Assembly: GCF_013414195.1 (NCBI RefSeq)
Contig: NZ_JAATTV010000004.1
Location: forward strand, 124,001-188,000
DNA length: 64,000 nt
From: Psychrobacter sp. BI730
GTDB lineage: Bacteria > Pseudomonadota > Gammaproteobacteria > Pseudomonadales > Moraxellaceae
Reading direction: 5' to 3'
Part shown: piece by piece, positions 18,805-28,256 of the stretch
How positions within the stretch are numbered: position 1 is the first letter of the stretch
Layout: each line of letters opens with the position of its first letter
Program-made: the position numbers and the translations under genes
Notes under the pieces: model-generated
What the model was told of the DNA's origin: nothing
Database searches by the model: none
Seen by the model: only the letters and a program-made list of their open reading frames with translations

Positions 18805-18850
18805 CATTCGGTTAGTAAATATATTTCTTATAATTTATTTACTACCACTA

Positions 18851-18888
18851 AAAAGCCCCTTTCGTCATCGACGAGAGGGGCTTTTTTT
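18851..18888. terminator. Bidirectional terminator between 6S RNA and fxsA
   Basis: AAAAGCCCCT and inner TCGT pair with ACGA and AGGGGCTTTT; runs of T on either strand. It serves both ssrS (plus) and fxsA (minus). Confidence 0.85.
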
Positions 18889-18911
18889 ATGCTTACGATT
18901 TAACTGAATAG

Positions 18912-19544
18912 TTATTCGTCATTAGCAGACTTGGTAATTTTCTTGACATCTTTAGGGATGTTTTTGGCAGTACCATCAACCGTAGTATGCTGTTTAAACA
19001 CGTCACCAAATGGGTTTTGCTGCTGTTGACCAAACGGATTCTGGCCATTCATGCCACCTGCGCCACCGAACGGGTTTTGACCGCCCATACCACCAGCACC
19101 GCCAAATGGATTTTGACCACCACCCATTTGACCACCCATCTGCTTCGCCATCATTTCCATCATTTTTTGCTGATTATTCATGACATAATTATTGGCCAAG
19201 TCTTTTAGCTTTTTCTGCACAGGTGGCAATACCACCAACAGCGCCATCAAATCACTAAGTACCCCAGGAATAAGCAATAAAATACCTGCAGCTGCCATCG
19301 CGATACTCTTAATCATCGTGGTCTCTGGCGGACGCATCGCAGGGTTCATCATGCCACCAGCTTTCATTTGCTGTGCCATTGGATTAAGAGCAGCCATACC
19401 TTTGCGCATCAAAGAGATACCGATAACCGCGGCGATAATAAACCACATAAACACCCACCAGCCGCTCATAAACTGAGCAAGCAAATACCACAGTAGCATC
19501 TCGATAATAAACCAAACGATGGCTATACCAACTATCTGACCCAT
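18912..19544 (-). CDS. fxsA: FxsA-family inner-membrane protein
   Basis: 210 residues. Three to four hydrophobic segments lie in residues 1-115 with the family pattern (GWWVFMWFIIAAVIGISLMRKG, LIPGVLSDLMALLVVLPP, in parts). The C-terminal part is a Met/Gln/Gly-rich tail with repeats of the type GGQNPFGGAGGM (three to four copies, about residues 140-180). FxsA in E. coli alleviates exclusion of phage T7 by F when overproduced; its normal role is unknown. AGGA precedes the ATG. It is monocistronic, with a terminator shared with 6S RNA. Confidence 0.85.
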   Translation of the reverse strand: MGQIVGIAIVWFIIEMLLWYLLAQFMSGWWVFMWFIIAAVIGISLMRKGMAALNPMAQQMKAGGMMNPAMRPPETTMIKSIAMAAAGILLLIPGVLSDLMALLVVLPPVQKKLKDLANNYVMNNQQKMMEMMAKQMGGQMGGGQNPFGGAGGMGGQNPFGGAGGMNGQNPFGQQQQNPFGDVFKQHTTVDGTAKNIPKDVKKITKSANDE

Positions 19545-19803
19545 AAAGTGTCGTCCTATAAAATAAAAACCAATAAATTGAGCGCCATGAAAATTAAAAT
19601 GGCTAACATATGATGTATATGGGGATTGGTTGCTATACTATCAAACTTAAGGCTAATTTTTAAGCCATATAGTCGGTACAATATAATTTGGATACAAGGA
19701 AGACAAACGTCAGTGCTACTAGCAGTAGGCTAAGCGAGTCTGACTCCATATCCGATTTCTATAGGACTGAATATAAAATGACAGGTAAGCAAGACGGAAT
19801 ATT

Positions 19804-20388
19804 ATGGCAATTATTATAGGCATTGACCCAGGGTCACGCATGACTGGTTATGGGATAGTACAGCAGACAGGTGACAAGCTGACCTATATCGATGCAGGGA
19901 CGATTCGTACAGATACCAAAGAGATGCCTGAACGCCTCAAGCGTATCTTTAATGGACTAACCCGTATCACACAGCATCATTTAAAATACGCAGACGAGCC
20001 TATCTATACGGCGATTGAGCAAGTATTTATGGCAGAAAACCCTGATTCTGCACTTAAGCTTGGGCAAGCACGAGGTGCAGCGATTGCAGCGATGGTTGCA
20101 CTAGATTTAGAAGTATCAGAATATACGGCTCGGCAAATCAAACAAGCCGTCTGTGGCTATGGAGCAGCGGCCAAAGAACAAGTGCAAGAGATGGTGTGCC
20201 GGATATTAGCGTTAGAAGTCGTACCGCAACAAGATGCTGCCGATGGTCTTGCCTGCGCCATCTGTCATGCTCACTCAAGCCATTCAATGAACAAACTGAT
20301 ATTGAATAGCGCCATGCGTGGCCGCGGTGCTTCTAAAAAGAAAGGCCGTTGGCGTTTGACCGAAGAAGATTTAGGTAACTTACGTTAA
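19804..20388 (+). CDS. ruvC: RuvC, Holliday junction resolvase
   Basis: 194 residues (E. coli 173). The RNase H-like catalytic acids are visible as Asp8 (GIDPGS), Glu72 (IEQVFM), Asp144 and Asp147 (DAADGLACA). It resolves junctions processed by RuvAB by symmetric nicks. GGA stands seven bases before the ATG. The gene stands alone, about 16 kb from ruvA/ruvB, and a strong terminator follows. A short basic C-terminal tail ([12 protein letters not shown]) extends beyond the E. coli length. Confidence 0.96.
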   Translation: MAIIIGIDPGSRMTGYGIVQQTGDKLTYIDAGTIRTDTKEMPERLKRIFNGLTRITQHHLKYADEPIYTAIEQVFMAENPDSALKLGQARGAAIAAMVALDLEVSEYTARQIKQAVCGYGAAAKEQVQEMVCRILALEVVPQQDAADGLACAICHAHSSHSMNKLILNSAMRGRGASKKKGRWRLTEEDLGNLR

Positions 20389-20461
20389 AGATCAGCTTTA
20401 AAATAGCGAGGTGTTAAAGAAAACAATCGTCAAAATAGATAAACAGCAAATTAGACACCCC

Positions 20462-20498
20462 ATAAAAAACACGCGCTATTAGACGCGTGTTTTTTATG
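20462..20498. terminator. Bidirectional terminator after ruvC
   Basis: ATAAAAAACACGCG/CGCGTGTTTTTTAT around CTATTAGA. It lies between convergent ruvC and the META-domain lipoprotein. Confidence 0.88.
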
Positions 20499-20532
20499 GC
20501 TATGAGCATTTCAAAGCTCAAACTACAGTAAG

Positions 20533-21483
20533 CTACTCTACAACTGCACTTTCAATCACAGCATCTAGTATATAAGCATACTTTTCATCAGCAGTATCAT
20601 CTTTAGTTGGCTCATTAGTCTCTGATAATTCATCGATATATAGTGGATAGCGTTGTAAGCGTAATACTTCTTCGTGTTTGCTGTCATGCTGATAGCCATC
20701 GATTTCACCAACGAATACTCGCCACTGTCCTTCGTGAGTTTTAATGCCCTGATCATTATAAGTAATAGGCTTAACTTGTAAGCACTGCTCAGAGTTACCT
20801 GCTTCGCAAGGTACAGTTTCAGAGTTTACTGCCCAAAATACTGTTTCACCCTTACTGTTATATTTCGCTTGTGCAGTAAGCCTACCATTCCAAACCAGAG
20901 TTACATCATCGTCGGTAAACTGGGTTAATACTGGGTTATCGCCTTGATCAATTTTGAACTCACTACTGCCCTGCATCAACGTATTCAAGGTGTTTTCAGC
21001 CACATCTAGCTCGCCACAAGACATCTTGGTACTCATACCCTCTTCAGTAGTTAAGGTATGCCCTTTTAACTGATAGCCAGCACTAATCGTATTACAGCCT
21101 ACGCTATAGCTTAGCGTGTCTTGCCCTTGATACTGGTTGAATGCAAGCGTTACCTGACTGTTGATATTCGCAAATTCAGCCATAAGTTGTTCATTGGCGT
21201 CGACTGCATTTACTAACGTCCAACGATGATGAGATAAGGTGGTCGTCAGCTTTTCTTGAGCGGTTAATTCAACAGGTTCAGATTCGTCTGATGTAGGGCT
21301 CATACTAGATACCAGATCTTCACTTACGGCTGAGTCTGTCATCTCGCCAGCTTCAGTACCCTGCGATGTATCATTCTCGCTAGACGCCGCTTCTTTTTGA
21401 CACGCACTTAGCATCAAACTAACTGCCATCATACTGGGTAATAGCAGTAGTTTTAACGTTGGCTTATTTCGGCTACCTACCAT
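20533..21483 (-). CDS. Lipoprotein with META/HslJ domain
   Basis: 316 residues. Lipoprotein signal with lipobox LSAC (Cys28), an acidic Ser/Glu-rich linker (30-80), then a META/HslJ-like domain (about 85-215: HRWTLVNAVDAN, YSVGCNTISAGYQLKG, MSCGELDVAEN, in parts) with the family's paired cysteines. A further C-terminal domain (about 215-316) contains Cys at CEAGNSEQC and a conserved-looking YQHDSKHEEVLRLQRY segment and resembles no family I can name. HslJ in E. coli is a heat-inducible outer-membrane lipoprotein linked to novobiocin resistance. AAGAGG precedes the ATG by eight bases. Confidence 0.8.
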   Translation of the reverse strand: MVGSRNKPTLKLLLLPSMMAVSLMLSACQKEAASSENDTSQGTEAGEMTDSAVSEDLVSSMSPTSDESEPVELTAQEKLTTTLSHHRWTLVNAVDANEQLMAEFANINSQVTLAFNQYQGQDTLSYSVGCNTISAGYQLKGHTLTTEEGMSTKMSCGELDVAENTLNTLMQGSSEFKIDQGDNPVLTQFTDDDVTLVWNGRLTAQAKYNSKGETVFWAVNSETVPCEAGNSEQCLQVKPITYNDQGIKTHEGQWRVFVGEIDGYQHDSKHEEVLRLQRYPLYIDELSETNEPTKDDTADEKYAYILDAVIESAVVE

Positions 21484-21689
21484 ATTACATACCTCTTAGT
21501 AAGCTTGTACAACTTATCTCGCGTACCATCTATGTTTCAAAAATCTATTCAAAAGAAGCCATAATTTAAACGCATTCTTCTTTAGTGAACAATTTAAAAA
21601 CATAATTGATATAACTAAGCTAGATTAACCACTATAACCTTGGCTCTATTAACCTATGTAACGAAATGTTGATTTTTATTATATTTCAT

Positions 21690-21725
21690 AAAAAAACAGC
21701 TAACGATTGAGGTTAGCTGTTTTGC
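21690..21725 (-). terminator. Terminator of the GST gene
   Basis: AAAACAGCTAAC/GTTAGCTGTTTT around GATTGAG, with a T run on the minus strand, about 70 bases downstream of the GST stop. Confidence 0.8.
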
Positions 21726-21795
21726 TTTATAGCGAGCAATTTATCGGATAGGTTAATAGATAAATTTTATGATTTAAACTATTCTCTAGAACCTT

Positions 21796-22458
21796 TTAGT
21801 CATTCACACTGGCAGGTTTGGCTTTAGCCATATTTTTAATACTGAAGCGTTCATTCATCTTTTGATAAAAACGAGCCAGGTTTCCGCCTTGCTCATTAGG
21901 ATTGACCTTGAGTATTTTACCAAAGTCTAACCCCAGATATAACACGATATCAGCAAAACTTAATTGTTCACCTACTAGGTATTCGCGATCTTCTAATATC
22001 GTCTCAAAATACGCCATGGCTTTGACAGCACGAGCAATTGATGGTGCGACGAACTCGGGCACTTGTTCAACACGTTGTGCTTTAGATGGATGACTGTGCT
22101 GAAACGCGAGCATCAAGTTGTACAGGACTTCAAATTCAGCAATACGGCGCATAGAGCAAACTTGCGCACGCTGTACCACATCATTACCCATAACTGAACG
22201 CTCACCGTAAACGCGGTCCAGATACTCACAAACTGCCTGAGAATCATTCAGTACTGTACCATCATCTAAGGTCAAAACAGGTACGGTCTGCATTGGATTC
22301 ATTTGCGTAAAGGATTCTGACATTTGCTCATTTGCCGCAAAATCAATATCGATCACATCGACATCATCCATGTCATCAACATCGATACCTTTTGAAGCCA
22401 ATAAGATAAGCGCTTTACGTGGATTGGGCGCTGTACGGGTAATATATAATTTTTTCAT
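21796..22458 (-). CDS. Glutathione S-transferase family protein
   Basis: 220 residues. N-terminal thioredoxin-like domain (1-85) with the glutathione-binding NPMQTVPVLTLDDG and the conserved acidic turn LNDSQAVCEYLD. C-terminal all-helical domain (95-215) with the N-capping box SFADIVLYLGLDFG. The N-terminal catalytic position reads TRTAPNPRK, so a Ser/Cys catalytic residue is not obvious. Substrate unknown. The ATG at 22458 has AAGGAG upstream; the frame extends further up but has no signal there. Confidence 0.85.
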   Translation of the reverse strand: MKKLYITRTAPNPRKALILLASKGIDVDDMDDVDVIDIDFAANEQMSESFTQMNPMQTVPVLTLDDGTVLNDSQAVCEYLDRVYGERSVMGNDVVQRAQVCSMRRIAEFEVLYNLMLAFQHSHPSKAQRVEQVPEFVAPSIARAVKAMAYFETILEDREYLVGEQLSFADIVLYLGLDFGKILKVNPNEQGGNLARFYQKMNERFSIKNMAKAKPASVND

Positions 22459-22618
22459 AGCAAACTCCTTGTAAGAATGATTGGACAGCGATTTGGCGCT
22501 GATACACCTTATTATGATGGTGGCACTAATGAGCACCTATCTATTGATACTCCATACCATAGTTATAGCCTACTCTGACCGTCATGGCAAAGGCTTATTA
22601 TTCATGAGGTAAAAATAG

Positions 22619-22653
22619 CAAAAGCCCCATAACCTTGAGTCATGGGGCTTTAT
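22619..22653 (-). terminator. Terminator of the peroxiredoxin gene
   Basis: AAAGCCCCAT/ATGGGGCTTT around AACCTTGAGTC; T run on the minus strand, right after the peroxiredoxin stop. Confidence 0.85.
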
Positions 22654-22679
22654 TTAATCACATTTATACATCAGTCTAA

Positions 22680-23318
22680 TTATTTATTTGGTGCAGGTGT
22701 GGTGCGTAGATACGGTTTAATCTCTTTGTGACCTTTTGGATATTTTGCAGCGATATCTTCGTTTTTCACACTTGGTGGAATGATCACGTCGTCGCCATCT
22801 TTCCAGTCTACAGGTGTTGCAATGTTATACTCATCCGACAACTGTAGTGCGTCGATTACGCGGATAATTTCATCAAAGTTACGGCCACAACTGGCAGGAT
22901 ATGTCAGCGTTAGACGAACTTTTTTCTTAGGATCAATAATAAACACACTTCTGACCGTCGCTGTATTGTCAGCATTTGGATGAATCATGTCATAAAGATC
23001 TGCAACCTTGCGCTCAGGGTCTGCAATGATAGGGAAATTGACAGCAGTACCTTGGGTTTCTTCAATGTCACTTACCCAACATTTATGATCTTCTAAACCA
23101 TCAACCGATAGCGCGATTGGTTTAACATTGCGCTTCTGGAACTCACCGCCTAGTGCTGCGGTACGTCCAAGCTCAGTGGTACATACTGGGGTAAAGTCTG
23201 ATGGATGTGAGAAAAAAACCACCCAATGATCGCCTGCCCACTCGTGGAAATTAATATCGCCTTCTGTGGTCGCAGCGTCAAAGTTTGGTGCGGTATCACC
23301 TAAACGTAAATGTGCCAT
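22680..23318 (-). CDS. 1-Cys peroxiredoxin (Prx6-type)
   Basis: 212 residues, reducing hydrogen peroxide and organic peroxides. The peroxidatic Cys46 lies in HPSDFTPVCTTE, with the conserved Thr/Arg partners. The long C-terminal domain (about 165-212, TPVDWKDGDDVIIPP) is typical of Prx6/AhpE-like enzymes rather than AhpC. A second Cys (CWVSD, about 80) and a third (ASCGRN) are present, but the 2-Cys resolving pattern at the C terminus is absent. AAGGAA precedes the ATG. Monocistronic. Confidence 0.92.
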   Translation of the reverse strand: MAHLRLGDTAPNFDAATTEGDINFHEWAGDHWVVFFSHPSDFTPVCTTELGRTAALGGEFQKRNVKPIALSVDGLEDHKCWVSDIEETQGTAVNFPIIADPERKVADLYDMIHPNADNTATVRSVFIIDPKKKVRLTLTYPASCGRNFDEIIRVIDALQLSDEYNIATPVDWKDGDDVIIPPSVKNEDIAAKYPKGHKEIKPYLRTTPAPNK

Positions 23319-23634
23319 GCTTGATTCCTTAGCTATGTGAATGAACGCTTATATCGACACGTCGGCCTCGCGTTCTATTATTGTCATCGACGTGCTCAGC
23401 TATCAAATATAACATAAAGCACATCGGCAAAAACTGACTTTATCTTAACAAACTGGTTATGAATGTCTTGTGACGGATTGTAATGCGGTTATTCCATTTA
23501 CCTCTAAGCTGATGGACAAATTTTTTAATGAATTTTTATGGACAAGCAGCTTTGATAAATAATTAAACCACCATACCTGCATCCCATAAGCAAAATTCGC
23601 ACCATAATCATACTTAACTTTATAACTACACACA
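23319..23634. other. Gene-free stretch upstream of the peroxiredoxin gene
   Basis: About 315 A/T-rich bases between the peroxiredoxin start and the glnS terminator. A 62-codon minus-strand frame at 23457-23645 lacks a ribosome-binding site and overlaps the terminator, so I do not call it. No OxyR site or other operator could be identified by eye. Confidence 0.4.
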
Positions 23635-23668
23635 AAAAAACCCATCCCTAGCGTACTAGAAATGGGCT
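23635..23668 (-). terminator. Probable terminator of glnS
   Basis: CCCAT...CTAG/CTAG...ATGGG imperfect stem; on the minus strand a run of eight T residues follows. It lies about 80 bases beyond the glnS stop. Confidence 0.6.
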
Positions 23669-23750
23669 AACTTATAAACTACTATTGTTCAGTATTATTT
23701 CAAAATATCTATTTGGATAAGGATACTTTTAAATACTAAGCCAACATAAA

Positions 23751-25490
23751 TTAAGCTGGCTTATAGCTATCACGTAAGCTAACGATTTGGTTAAATACTG
23801 GCTTATCAGTGCTGTGATCTTCGCTATCAGAGATGAAGTAACCTTCACGCTCAAACTGGAAACGCGTGCCAGCATCTGCATTGACCAAAGATGGTTCAAC
23901 CACTGCATTTAGCTCAGTGAGCGAGTTCGGGTTTAGCGCTTGATAAACATCAGCAACGCTACTTGGATCCTCAGCACTGAATAGCTGCTCATACATACGT
24001 ACCGTCGCTGGCACACCTTGACTGGCTGATACCCAATGAATCACACCTTTGACCTTGCGCCCTTCAGGGTTGTTGCCCAAAGTAGCAGGGTCAATCGTCG
24101 CTTTTAGCTCAACGACATTGCCATTTTCATCAGTGATATGTTCAGTGACGGCTAGCACGTAAGTATTACGCAGACGAATCTCTGGCTTTTCTGGAGAGAG
24201 ACGCTTGTAGCCTGCAGGCGGTTCAATTTCATAATCACCTTGGTCAATGTATAGCGTTTCGGTAAATGGAATCTCACGCTCACCCATATCGACGTTAGGA
24301 TGGTTCGGCTGAGTCAACCAAAGCGTCTGAGTCGCATCGTCAAAACGTGCATTAACGCTATCGGCTTTTTGCGACTCCCAACTGCTGACCGCTTCGCTAA
24401 AGTTAGTAATGGTCACTTTTAATGGCTTTAGCACCGCCATACCGCGACCAGTTGTCGTCTCTAACGATTGACGAACGCTAAACTCTAGCAAACGGAAATC
24501 AACCACACTATCCGCTTTGGTCACACCCACACGCTCACAAAAATCACGCAAGCCCTCTGGCGTATAACCACGGCGACGCATGCCAGCAACGGTCGGCATA
24601 CGGGGATCATTCCAACCACTAACGATACCTTCATCTACCAGTTGCTTTAACTTACGCTTACTGGTCAATGTATAGTCAACGTTTAAGCGGCTGAACTCGT
24701 ACTGATGCGGCGGTACGTCAAAGCCAATCTTGGCGATGACCCAATCATAGAATGGACGATGATCTTCAAACTCAAGCGTGCATAATGAATGGGTAATCCC
24801 TTCTAACGCATCCGAGAGTGGATGAGCAAAATCATACATCGGATAGATGCACCATTTATCACCAGTCTGATGATGCTCTTGATGCATCACGCGATAGATA
24901 ACAGGATCACGTAGGTTCATATTTGGGCTAGCCATATCAATCTTGGCGCGCAAAATAGCCTTTCCTTCAGCGTATTTACCGTCTTTCATATCGTTGAAAA
25001 GCGCTAGGTTTTCTTCAACACTGGCATCACGATATGGTGAAGGCGTGCCCGCTTCATTGAATGAACCACGGTTTTCTTTGATTTGCTCAGGAGTTTGCAG
25101 ATCAACATAAGCGTCGCCTTGCTCAATCAACTGGATTGCCCATGCATGTAGCTGATCAAAATAACCTGAGGCATGATGTGCCTCTCCTGCCCACTCAAAA
25201 CCTAACCACTGCACATCGTTTTTAATATTGTCGATGTAATCTTGCTTTTCGGCAGTTGGGTTGGTGTCATCAAAACGTAGGTTGCACACACCGCCGAACT
25301 CTTTGGCCACACCAAAGTTTAAGCAGATAGATTTCACATGGCCTAAATGCAGGTAGCCATTTGGCTCAGGCGGAAAGCGCGTTACAATTTGCTGGTATTT
25401 TTGCGCATTGACATCGTCACGAATGATATTACGAATAAAATCGTTTTTTGCTTCGTCTTTTTGTGCATTGTTGCTTGAGTGATCACTCAT
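23751..25490 (-). CDS. glnS: Glutamine--tRNA ligase
   Basis: 579 residues, class I synthetase charging tRNA-Gln. HIGH-type motif PPEPNGYLHLGH, the KMSKS-type motif reads LTSKRKL, and the anticodon-binding beta-barrel domains fill the C-terminal half (DQGDYEIEPPAGYKRLSPE, in part). Length is close to E. coli (554) with a short N-terminal extension. TAGGAG nine bases before the ATG. Its presence shows direct Gln-tRNA charging rather than only the amidotransferase route. Confidence 0.97.
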   Translation of the reverse strand: MSDHSSNNAQKDEAKNDFIRNIIRDDVNAQKYQQIVTRFPPEPNGYLHLGHVKSICLNFGVAKEFGGVCNLRFDDTNPTAEKQDYIDNIKNDVQWLGFEWAGEAHHASGYFDQLHAWAIQLIEQGDAYVDLQTPEQIKENRGSFNEAGTPSPYRDASVEENLALFNDMKDGKYAEGKAILRAKIDMASPNMNLRDPVIYRVMHQEHHQTGDKWCIYPMYDFAHPLSDALEGITHSLCTLEFEDHRPFYDWVIAKIGFDVPPHQYEFSRLNVDYTLTSKRKLKQLVDEGIVSGWNDPRMPTVAGMRRRGYTPEGLRDFCERVGVTKADSVVDFRLLEFSVRQSLETTTGRGMAVLKPLKVTITNFSEAVSSWESQKADSVNARFDDATQTLWLTQPNHPNVDMGEREIPFTETLYIDQGDYEIEPPAGYKRLSPEKPEIRLRNTYVLAVTEHITDENGNVVELKATIDPATLGNNPEGRKVKGVIHWVSASQGVPATVRMYEQLFSAEDPSSVADVYQALNPNSLTELNAVVEPSLVNADAGTRFQFEREGYFISDSEDHSTDKPVFNQIVSLRDSYKPA

Positions 25491-25795
25491 CGGGCATTGC
25501 TCCTAACGCAAATTGTCAGTTCATGGTGCGTGCCATCACGCATCACGAAACGTTTAAACTAAAGTGCTAAAATAAAGCGAGAATATTAAAACTTAGATAG
25601 TGCGACCGCATTATCAAAATTTTTCAAAAATGGGTAAAGTTGCGTTATTCTATCAGGTTTCGCAAACGCATTAACAGCCTGATACATGACACGGGATAAA
25701 AAAGCCGTTAGACTACCCGTAACTTTTTAATCACTAATTTTTAACCACCACTTGACAGCGTCATTTAAGGCGCTGCAACAAAAAAGGAATATCCC
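25491..25795. other. Divergent intergenic region glnS/ppiB
   Basis: About 305 bases holding both promoters. AAGGA lies eight bases before ppiB. Possible -10 elements are seen but none with a convincing -35. No hairpin with a T run is seen. Confidence 0.4.
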
Positions 25796-26311
25796 ATGGT
25801 AGACATGCCACCAGTAGTAGAACTAGAAACCAATATGGGTGCGATCGTTATCGAACTCAACGAAGAAAAAGCACCAAAAACTGTAGAAAACTTTTTGAAC
25901 TACGTAAAATCTGGTCAGTATGACGGTACAATTTTCCATCGCATCATTGATGGTTTCATGATTCAAGGCGGCGGAATGGACGCTGAGATGAATGAAAAAC
26001 CAACCAATGCGCCTATTGAAAACGAAGCGGACAACGGTCTAAAGAACGATAAAGGTACTATCGCAATGGCGCGTACCCAAGATCCGCATTCAGCGACTAG
26101 CCAGTTCTTTATCAACGTAAAAGACAATGACTTCTTAAACCACTCTGGCAAAAACATGCAAGGTTGGGGTTACACCGTATTTGGCAAAGTAACCAGCGGT
26201 ATGGACGTTATCGAAAAAATGCGCAGCGTACCAACGGGTCGTTTCGGCATGCATGCTGATGTGCCAAAAGAGCCAGTTGTAATCAACTCAGCAACCATCG
26301 TTACTCAGTAA
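25796..26311 (+). CDS. ppiB: Cyclophilin-type peptidyl-prolyl cis-trans isomerase (cytoplasmic)
   Basis: 171 residues with no signal peptide, so cytoplasmic PpiB-type. Cyclophilin core: [15 protein letters not shown] (catalytic Arg), the [17 protein letters not shown] block and [24 protein letters not shown] precedes the ATG by eight bases. It is followed by lpxH, the same order as in E. coli (ppiB-lpxH), 123 bases apart. Confidence 0.95.
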   Translation: MVDMPPVVELETNMGAIVIELNEEKAPKTVENFLNYVKSGQYDGTIFHRIIDGFMIQGGGMDAEMNEKPTNAPIENEADNGLKNDKGTIAMARTQDPHSATSQFFINVKDNDFLNHSGKNMQGWGYTVFGKVTSGMDVIEKMRSVPTGRFGMHADVPKEPVVINSATIVTQ

Positions 26312-26434
26312 TAGTCATTCAATAGCAGCTATTCAGTAATAGTTACTTAGCAATAGCTATGAATGAGCGAGTATTTTCTAGTAGAATTTACTAATTAATG
26401 CTCGCTATACGATAAGTCACGAGGACAAAGATAA

Positions 26435-27319
26435 ATGCAAAGTTTTAATCATTTAATCACGACCCGCCCTCATCAAGTGCGGCAAGTATTGATTAGCGAT
26501 TTGCATTTATCGCCTCAGGAGCCTGCCTTAGTGCAGGCTTTTTTGGCGCTGCTTGATGACTGCCTTGCCCTGCCAGTGCTCAAACGCCTCTTTATATTGG
26601 GCGACTGGTTTGAGGTGTGGCTAGGTGATGATATGTATTTATCCCTATTAAAAGAAGAAAGGTTAGAGGACGAACAAATAACGCACTGGCTAACGCCGCT
26701 TATCGCCAAACTCAAGCAGCTACGTATCAATGGTTGCGAGGTATTGGTCATGCATGGCAATCGTGACTTTCTACTGGGACAGCCGTTTTGTAATCTGTTC
26801 GGCGGTGAGCTGATTTATGAGCCATATACTTTGCCTGTCGGTCAACAAAATTACCGCTTAGAACACGGTGACGCACTATGTACTGATGACAAGAAGTATC
26901 AATTCTTTCGCAAAATCATGCGTAACCGTCTGACTCAGTGGTATTTGCTTAATAAGTCATTAGAAAAACGCTTAGCCATCGCAGATAATATGCGTCAACG
27001 AAGCCAGCAGAATAATGCTCATAAAGCTGCTCATATCATGGATGTGAATGATAAAGCTGTACGTCAAGCCATTACTACTAGCGATGCATTATTACACGGA
27101 CATACTCATCGTCCAGACATTCATCAGGCGACTGATGATAAAAAGCGCTACGTGCTTGGCGACTGGCGATTATTAGATAAAGACACTCGCCAGCCGAAAG
27201 TCAATGCTGTGATTGGTGCAGTGACAGATGACCAGCATTCAAATGACGGTTTTAGTAGTAACGATTTAAGCAGTAATGATGCTAAGTTTGAATTGTTTGA
27301 GTTTACAATGCTTGTTTGA
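26435..27319 (+). CDS. lpxH: UDP-2,3-diacylglucosamine diphosphatase LpxH
   Basis: 294 residues (E. coli 240), a calcineurin-like metallophosphoesterase that makes lipid X in lipid A synthesis at the inner membrane face. Metal-site motifs: SDLHL, GDWFEVWLGDD, MHGNRDF and HGHTHRP. The extra length lies in the N-terminal dozen residues and in a Ser/Asn/Asp-rich C-terminal tail (about 270-290). GAGGA precedes the ATG. Together with the LpxL-type acyltransferase at 43.2 kb it indicates normal lipid A production. Confidence 0.93.
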   Translation: MQSFNHLITTRPHQVRQVLISDLHLSPQEPALVQAFLALLDDCLALPVLKRLFILGDWFEVWLGDDMYLSLLKEERLEDEQITHWLTPLIAKLKQLRINGCEVLVMHGNRDFLLGQPFCNLFGGELIYEPYTLPVGQQNYRLEHGDALCTDDKKYQFFRKIMRNRLTQWYLLNKSLEKRLAIADNMRQRSQQNNAHKAAHIMDVNDKAVRQAITTSDALLHGHTHRPDIHQATDDKKRYVLGDWRLLDKDTRQPKVNAVIGAVTDDQHSNDGFSSNDLSSNDAKFELFEFTMLV

Positions 27320-27345
27320 CTTGATCTTTGAACCTATCTAAAAAA

Positions 27346-27382
27346 CAAAAGGGTCTGTTGAAATATCAACAGACCCTTTTTA
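27346..27382. terminator. Bidirectional terminator between lpxH and orn
   Basis: AAAAGGGTCTGTTGA/TCAACAGACCCTTTT around AATA: a perfect 15-bp stem with T tracts on both sides, between convergent genes. Confidence 0.9.
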
Positions 27383-27438
27383 TTTTTTACTACAATTCTT
27401 TTACTACACTTTTAAATAGCTTATCGCCTACTTGCTGT

Positions 27439-28026
27439 TTAAGGTATTAGCTTAAAGAAATGCTGACGGTAGTGCTTTAGCTCACGGATAGAGTCACGAA
27501 TATCGTCTAAGGCTAAATGACTGCCACCTTTTTCGAAGTTCTTTAAGATATCAGGACGCCAGCGGAAACAAAGCTCTTTGATAGACGACACATCAAGATT
27601 GCGATAATGGAAAAACCGCTCAAGCTCTGGCATTTGCCGCGCCATAAATCGACGATCTTGGCAAATAGAGTTACCGCACATTGGTGACTTACCACTATCA
27701 ACCCACTTGTTTAGGAACTTGACGGTCTCAGCTTCGGCTTCTGCCAATGTCACCGTACTACGACGTACACGATCGACCAATCCTGACTGACCGTGTTGCT
27801 TGGTATTCCAGTCATCCATTTTATTTAAGACTTGATCTGATACCTTGATAGCAAACACCGGCCCTTCAGCAAGTACATTCAAATCTTCGTCAGTAACGAC
27901 AGTAGCAATCTCGATAATCTCATCGTTTAAGGTATCAAGTCCGGTCATTTCTAAATCAATCCACACCAGCCCTTTTTTGCCTTGATTTTTGATTTTAATC
28001 TTGTTGGGATGGTCACCGGTAGTCAT
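27439..28026 (-). CDS. orn: Oligoribonuclease
   Basis: 195 residues, DEDDh 3'-5' exonuclease clearing two- to five-nucleotide RNAs, including pGpG. ExoI acids: [11 protein letters not shown] (Asp, Glu), [11 protein letters not shown] (Asp) and the final [10 protein letters not shown] (His, Asp). The start is at 28026 because AGGA lies about six bases ahead; a longer frame from 28044 lacks a signal. It diverges from rsgA, the same pairing as in E. coli. Confidence 0.95.
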   Translation of the reverse strand: MTTGDHPNKIKIKNQGKKGLVWIDLEMTGLDTLNDEIIEIATVVTDEDLNVLAEGPVFAIKVSDQVLNKMDDWNTKQHGQSGLVDRVRRSTVTLAEAEAETVKFLNKWVDSGKSPMCGNSICQDRRFMARQMPELERFFHYRNLDVSSIKELCFRWRPDILKNFEKGGSHLALDDIRDSIRELKHYRQHFFKLIP

Positions 28027-28256
28027 ACAATATCCTATGGTCATTAAATTTTGGGACAGTTTTAAACATAATTTAAAAAACGTATTACGGTTGAATACTC
28101 ATATTCAAGCAGCATTGTAATGCACTGATTGATTCAAAAAATCTAGCAAGCAGCCAAAATATTACAAAACCACTGTCTGCCGCAGACGCTTTAGGCTGTA
28201 TGTTAGCAAATTTTCACGCTACACTTAGCAATATTTTTATAATAGGTCAAAAACCC

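Noticed and set aside
18621-18815. 64-codon open frame on the plus strand
   Set aside because: It coincides with the 6S RNA, whose conserved core and promoter explain the sequence.
19020-19120. Repeats in the fxsA tail as a phase-variable tract
   Set aside because: The repeat units are imperfect and in whole codons, so slippage would only change length, not frame; more likely a protein repeat.
23457-23645. 62-codon minus-strand frame in the glnS/peroxiredoxin gap
   Set aside because: No ribosome-binding site, overlaps a terminator, composition like random A/T-rich DNA.
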